Shown piece after piece: positions 60,495 through 64,000 of a stretch of DNA of 64,000 nt (its first letter is position 1; each line of letters begins with the position of its first letter). The translations under genes were made by a program, and so were the position numbers. The stretch covers positions 1 to 64,000 of the forward strand of contig JAWKQN010000005.1 of NCBI GenBank assembly GCA_041390125.1. Reading direction: 5' to 3'. The notes beneath the pieces were generated by a model. It saw only the letters and a program-made list of their open reading frames with translations, searched no databases and was not told where the DNA came from. The DNA is from Gemmatimonadota bacterium. Its GTDB lineage: Bacteria > Gemmatimonadota > Gemmatimonadetes > Longimicrobiales > Gaopeijiaceae.

Positions 60495-61663
60495 TCCAGC
60501 AGCAGCGGACCGACGAGCGCGGCATGACGCTCGTCGAGATCCTCATCGTCATCTCCATCTTCGCGTTCATCGTCGCGGGCGCCATGGGCTTCATGGCCAC
60601 GCAGAACAAGGCGTTCTACCGAGGCGCCGAGAAGATGACGGCCCTCCAGAACCTGCGCTTCACGCTCGACCGCCTGGAGACGGACCTGCAGACCGCCGGC
60701 ACCGGTGTGCCGCAGGGGCAGCCGTGGATGCTCTACGCCGGAGACAAGGCCATCGCGTTCGCCGCGGACTACGCGACGAACGTCGCCAACAACCTCGGCG
60801 CGGTCTACTACGATCCCGGTGCACCCACGGGGACCGTGTCCTCCCTGCGGACGTCGGTGACCATCCCCACCACGTCGTTCGTGGTGGGGGACACGCTGTA
60901 TCACGATCCGCCCCTGAGCTCCAACCCGAGCCCGGCGGAGGTGATCATGTTCTTCTTCACGCCGGACACGGCCACGGCGCGCAGCGACGACTATGCGCTG
61001 TACCGACAGGTCAACAACGCCGCGCCGGAGCTGGTCTCGCGCAGCCTCCTGCAGATGGGTAGTGAACCCTTCTTCCGGTTCTTCTACCAGCGCGACAGCA
61101 CCGGCGTGGCCAGCTTCAACGACAGCATCCCCGCCAACCAGCTACCGCTCAAGCATGCGGCCAAGCTGGAGGCGTCCGTGGCCGACACCGGGCAGTCCGC
61201 CAAGCTGGACCTGTTCCGTGCCGTCCGCGTGCAGGTGCGCGCCACCAACGGGCTCACGGGCCCGGAGGAGCGTACCGCGGACCTGTCGCTCATGATCGAC
61301 ATGCGCAACTCGAAGTACCCGCGTCTGCAGAGCTGCGGCGACGATCCGATCCTGGGGACGGCGGGCTTCAGCGCCATGGACGTGGACACCACGGCGGGGC
61401 AGGACGCGGTCCTGCTGCAGTGGAACCCCGCCACAGACGAAGTCATGGGCGAACAGGACGTCATCCGATACACCCTGTGGCGGCGTCTCGCCGGGGATCC
61501 CTGGGCGGATCCGTTCCTGAGCATCCCCGCCGGTGCCGCCACCTACAGCTACCTCGACACCAACGTGACCGTGGGGGACACCTACGTCTACGCGGTCGCC
61601 GCCCAGGACTGCACTCCCAAGCTGTCGGGCATGTTGGAAGCCGCTCCCGTCACGGTCAACTGA
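60491..61663 (+). CDS. PilW-like minor pilin with a C-terminal fibronectin III-like domain
   Basis: A 390-residue protein starting in the previous stop codon (ATGA). Prepilin site: DERG|MTLVEILIVISIFAFIVAGAMGF. PilW-type middle (LQNLRFTLDRLETDLQTAGTGVPQ; EVIMFFFTPD; RAVRVQVRATNGLTGPEERTADLSLMIDMRN). The last 90 residues look like an FnIII domain (VLLQWNPATDEVMGEQDVIRYTLWRRLAGDPWADPF ... YLDTNVTVGDTYVYAVAAQDC), unusual for a minor pilin and a likely tip-exposed binding module. Confidence 0.8.
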   Translation: MIQQQRTDERGMTLVEILIVISIFAFIVAGAMGFMATQNKAFYRGAEKMTALQNLRFTLDRLETDLQTAGTGVPQGQPWMLYAGDKAIAFAADYATNVANNLGAVYYDPGAPTGTVSSLRTSVTIPTTSFVVGDTLYHDPPLSSNPSPAEVIMFFFTPDTATARSDDYALYRQVNNAAPELVSRSLLQMGSEPFFRFFYQRDSTGVASFNDSIPANQLPLKHAAKLEASVADTGQSAKLDLFRAVRVQVRATNGLTGPEERTADLSLMIDMRNSKYPRLQSCGDDPILGTAGFSAMDVDTTAGQDAVLLQWNPATDEVMGEQDVIRYTLWRRLAGDPWADPFLSIPAGAATYSYLDTNVTVGDTYVYAVAAQDCTPKLSGMLEAAPVTVN

Positions 61664-61687
61664 CGGCGCTTTCGCAAGGACGCACGA

Positions 61688-63460
61688 ATGATGAAGACGC
61701 TACCTCGACTCCGTGGCAACGAGCAGGGGATCGCCATGGCGATCACGCTCATGATCGTCCTGGCGGTGGGCGCGCTGGCCACCGGCGCGGCGCTGGTGGG
61801 CACGAACCACTCGCTTATCAACCGCTTCTACGACCGGCACAGCACGCTGGAAGCGGCTGCCGACGCCGGCCTGGAGCAGGCTCGCGCCCTGATCAACGCC
61901 AACAAGGCCTACTACCCGTCCGTCGGCTACACGGCGCTCGAGACCAACGCGCCGGTGAGCGACGCCGTGAACGGCACCATCCCGGGCGTGACCCGCACCA
62001 CGTGGGTGGGCCCGAGCGGTGTGACGTCGGGTCAGTACGGCGTGTTCGGCACCATCATCTCGATGGTGCAGGACGCGGGCGGCGGGAAGGTGATCCGTCG
62101 CGCCGAGGTGACCCAGGAGAGCTTTGCCAAGTTCGCCTACTTCACGGACGTGGAGCCGTCGAACATCTCCTTCGGTGGTGGCGACGCCATCTTCGGGCCC
62201 GTCCATACCAACGACTACCTCAAGATCTATTCGTCCGGCGCCAGCTTCTACAGCCATGCCCGGACCGCCAAGACGGTGCAGGGCGCGCAGTACGGGAACT
62301 TCTATCAGGGCTATACGGAGTGGTCGCCCGCCATTCCCATGCCCACCACGGCCGACCTGGCGCTCCTACGGAACCAGGCGATCGCGGGGAACACGCGCAT
62401 CGTCGGGAACAGCAACGGATTCACAGGCACGGCTACCACGCGGCTCGAGTTCCTCGCCATCGACATCAACGGCGACGGGGACGTGACGGACTCGAATGAA
62501 GGGTTCATGCGGGTCTACCAGGCGGGAAATGCCGACTACGTATCGGGTTGGGTGGCCAACCGGCAGTTGCACAACTCCGAGACCTGCGGGATGTACGCCG
62601 GTGGGTTCGCCAACCCCTTCCGTTCGGGATTGTGGCTACAGGCCAACGTCCCCTTCAGCGTTGTCGATGACTCGCTGGAAACGTCGCGCCGCCGGTGCTA
62701 TCTGGGCGGTGACCCGGCCCTGAACGGGGGCACGTTCAGCCCGACGATCGGTGCAGTCCCGCACGGCGGCGCCTGGCAGCCGTGGCCGGGCAGCATCGAC
62801 CCCGCAGTGTCCGCGGCTCGTCCGCAGGACGCGGCGTACCTTTGGCCGCTGAGCCGCCAGCTCAACCCCAACTTCAAGGGCGTGATCTTCGTGGACGGCA
62901 AGGTCGGCATCAGCGGCGTCGTGCGGGGGCGGATCACGATCGCGGCCACGGACGACATCAACATCGTCGACGACCTCACATACGCCACCGATCCCGGGCT
63001 GGGCACCTGCAACGACATCGTCGGGATCTTCTCGGGTGACGACATCCGGGTCAGCGACAACGCGATCAACCAGCCGCTGGAACCTGTGCAGTCGTCGGAC
63101 CCGCACCTGACCTACGACGACACCAAGGACGAGTTCATCCACGGGGTGGTGCTGGCGCTCGACATCTTCACGGTGGAGGACTACGCGAGTGGCTCCGGCT
63201 CCGCCGAGCCCTGCGAGGCCACGAGCTGGGGCCGGGGCTGTCTGTACCTGACGGGCGGCATCATCCAGAACACCCGCGGCGCGGTGGGCACGAGCGCGGG
63301 GACCGGCTATCTGAAGAGGTACTCGTACGATCCGTGCGCCGCCTCCGAGCCGCCGCCCTACTTCCCGACGACCGGCCACTTCGTGCGGAGCCAGTACTAC
63401 GAGATTGATCCGGCCACGTTCAACGTGGGCAGCTACTACTCGATGATCACGCCTCCGTGA
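61688..63460 (+). CDS. Large PilX-like pilus-associated protein
   Basis: A 590-residue protein (ATG 61688; a second ATG follows directly). It has an N-terminal PilX-like membrane segment (NEQGIAMAITLMIVLAVGALATGAALVGTNHSLINRFYDRHSTLEAAADAGLEQARALI) and a long extracellular part. The part includes FGGGDAIFGPVHTNDYLKIYSSGASFYSHARTAK, an EF-hand-like loop DINGDGDVTDSNE (about 259-271), and RGRITIAATDDINIVDDLTYA, resembling DUF4900-type proteins. It is much larger than classical PilX (about 200 residues). Last gene of the minor-pilin operon; no pilY1 follows. Confidence 0.8.
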   Translation: MMKTLPRLRGNEQGIAMAITLMIVLAVGALATGAALVGTNHSLINRFYDRHSTLEAAADAGLEQARALINANKAYYPSVGYTALETNAPVSDAVNGTIPGVTRTTWVGPSGVTSGQYGVFGTIISMVQDAGGGKVIRRAEVTQESFAKFAYFTDVEPSNISFGGGDAIFGPVHTNDYLKIYSSGASFYSHARTAKTVQGAQYGNFYQGYTEWSPAIPMPTTADLALLRNQAIAGNTRIVGNSNGFTGTATTRLEFLAIDINGDGDVTDSNEGFMRVYQAGNADYVSGWVANRQLHNSETCGMYAGGFANPFRSGLWLQANVPFSVVDDSLETSRRRCYLGGDPALNGGTFSPTIGAVPHGGAWQPWPGSIDPAVSAARPQDAAYLWPLSRQLNPNFKGVIFVDGKVGISGVVRGRITIAATDDINIVDDLTYATDPGLGTCNDIVGIFSGDDIRVSDNAINQPLEPVQSSDPHLTYDDTKDEFIHGVVLALDIFTVEDYASGSGSAEPCEATSWGRGCLYLTGGIIQNTRGAVGTSAGTGYLKRYSYDPCAASEPPPYFPTTGHFVRSQYYEIDPATFNVGSYYSMITPP

Positions 63461-63531
63461 TCGGCTGAGACTTCACCCTGGGGCGGTCCCTCACCCGCGC
63501 CTCGGCGCTTCCGACCGCCCCGGTCCCCGCC

Positions 63532-63564
63532 GCCCGCCGGTTCGCCGGCGGGCGGTTCCGTTTT
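63532..63564 (+). terminator. Terminator of the pilin operon
   Basis: GCCCGCCGG-TTCG-CCGGCGGGC (63532-63553): a 9-bp perfect stem with a TTCG loop, followed by GGTTCCGTTTT. Good Rho-independent candidate 70 bp past the last pilin stop. Confidence 0.8.
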
Positions 63565-63724
63565 CGCCGCCGCGCGGCCCTCGGTTACCTTCCGGTGACC
63601 GACCGGTCGCGCAAGACGGGCGACCCGGACCGCGTCGCCGGACGCACGCCCGGATGCGTGCTGCCGCTTGGCCCGCCGGGCGCGTCCCGGCGGTGACCGG
63701 CCAGACCCCCCGACCCCCCACGCC

Positions 63725-64000
63725 ATGCAGACGACGCTCACCCGCACGGTCCGCTTCCGGGCGGAGCACCACTACCACCGCGCCGACTGGTCGTCCGAGC
63801 GCAACCGCGAGGCGTTCGGGGACACCGCGGTCCCCCACACGCACCTCTTCGAAGTGGCGGTGAGCGTGTCGGGGCCCGTCGATCCCGAGACCGGCTTCCT
63901 GGTGGATCTGGGCGCGCTCGACGCCCTGCTCGAGCGCGAGGTGCGTGCGCCCCTGGCGGAGCAAAGCCTGAACGAGGCTGTGCCGTCGTTCCGCCACGGG
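63725..64000 (+). CDS. 6-pyruvoyl-tetrahydropterin synthase / QueD-family protein (partial)
   Basis: The first 92 codons are visible; the gene runs off the window. The T-fold is recognisable: TLTRTVRFRAEHHYHRADW, then VPHTHLFEVAVSVSGPVDPETGFLVDLGALDALLEREV. His residues in RAEHHYH and PHTHLF correspond to the zinc ligands, and the DPETGFLVDLGALDALL segment is typical of the family. The Cys that normally lies a few residues before the HxH pair is not present, so pterin or queuosine chemistry may differ. A TACCTT -10-like box (63586-63591) lies about 130 bp upstream, right after the pilin terminator. Confidence 0.75.
   Translation, partial: MQTTLTRTVRFRAEHHYHRADWSSERNREAFGDTAVPHTHLFEVAVSVSGPVDPETGFLVDLGALDALLEREVRAPLAEQSLNEAVPSFRHG

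Overview
This is a very GC-rich, gene-dense chromosomal segment with about 50 genes, including many GTG starts and many 1-4 bp (ATGA/GTGA) gene overlaps. The mix of secreted peptidases (S9, S1, M6, S51), a Pal-type lipoprotein, outer-membrane and type IV pilin proteins, a TPR serine/threonine kinase, CcmH-like and NfuA proteins and a single-chain class II GlyRS suggests a diderm heterotroph. I think Gemmatimonadota is most likely. That placement rests on gene content and composition only. No rRNA, tRNA, CRISPR array, insertion sequence or prophage was seen.

Layout. 1-2.3 kb: a DUF222/HNH gene cut by the window edge, with two in-frame tandem repeats, then a 760-bp spacer packed with 49-51 bp repeats. 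2.3-10.2 kb: a tandem HD-GYP protein, then a minus-strand run of exported proteins (DsrE-like, a small protein matching the protease prodomain next to it, S1 protease, S9 peptidase, S51 peptidase, TesA). 10.2-13.4 kb: the ybbA/ybbP ABC system, divergent from and overlapping tesA as in E. coli. 13.5-19.2 kb: an outer-membrane protein, a sigma-54-type two-component pair, and usp-pal. 19.5-22 kb: a methionine-cycle operon (ArsR-methyltransferase, ahcY) with a readable promoter and operator. 22-28.6 kb: a serine hydrolase, udk plus an adenylate cyclase, ilvE, and a REC-EAL c-di-GMP phosphodiesterase. 28.8-32.4 kb: formyltransferase, polysaccharide deacetylase and ATP-grasp genes (likely surface-glycan or amino-sugar modification) around nfuA. 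32.4-33.5 kb: an Xre/MbcA-RES toxin-antitoxin pair. 33.7-37.8 kb: glyQS, a double SnoaL-like protein, a MerB-like gene and a nitroreductase. 37.9-48.2 kb: a kinase-TPR protein, membrane protein, small metalloprotease, nth, HD protein, and an M6 protease with a tiny lipoprotein. 48.4-58.5 kb: carB, HDAC-like deacetylase, CcmH-like, methyltransferase, M24 peptidase, priA, HNH. 59.5-63.5 kb: a minor-pilin operon. The window ends inside a 6-pyruvoyl-tetrahydropterin-synthase-like gene.

The strongest novelty candidate is at 36020-36703. A MerB-like (alkylmercury lyase family) reading frame has an in-frame TGA exactly where the family's second catalytic cysteine belongs. Directly after the TGA lies a hairpin with a GGTC apical loop at bacterial-SECIS distance, and the same frame continues in family-like sequence to a stop 3 bp short of the convergent neighbour. 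I read it as a candidate selenocysteine MerB-like protein; the alternative is a nonsense mutation.

A second theme is transcription starting at the start codon. Three genes (32454, 53235, 57913) have good -35/-10 pairs ending 5-8 nt before the ATG, implying leaderless mRNAs, and the arsR promoter leaves only a few nucleotides of leader.
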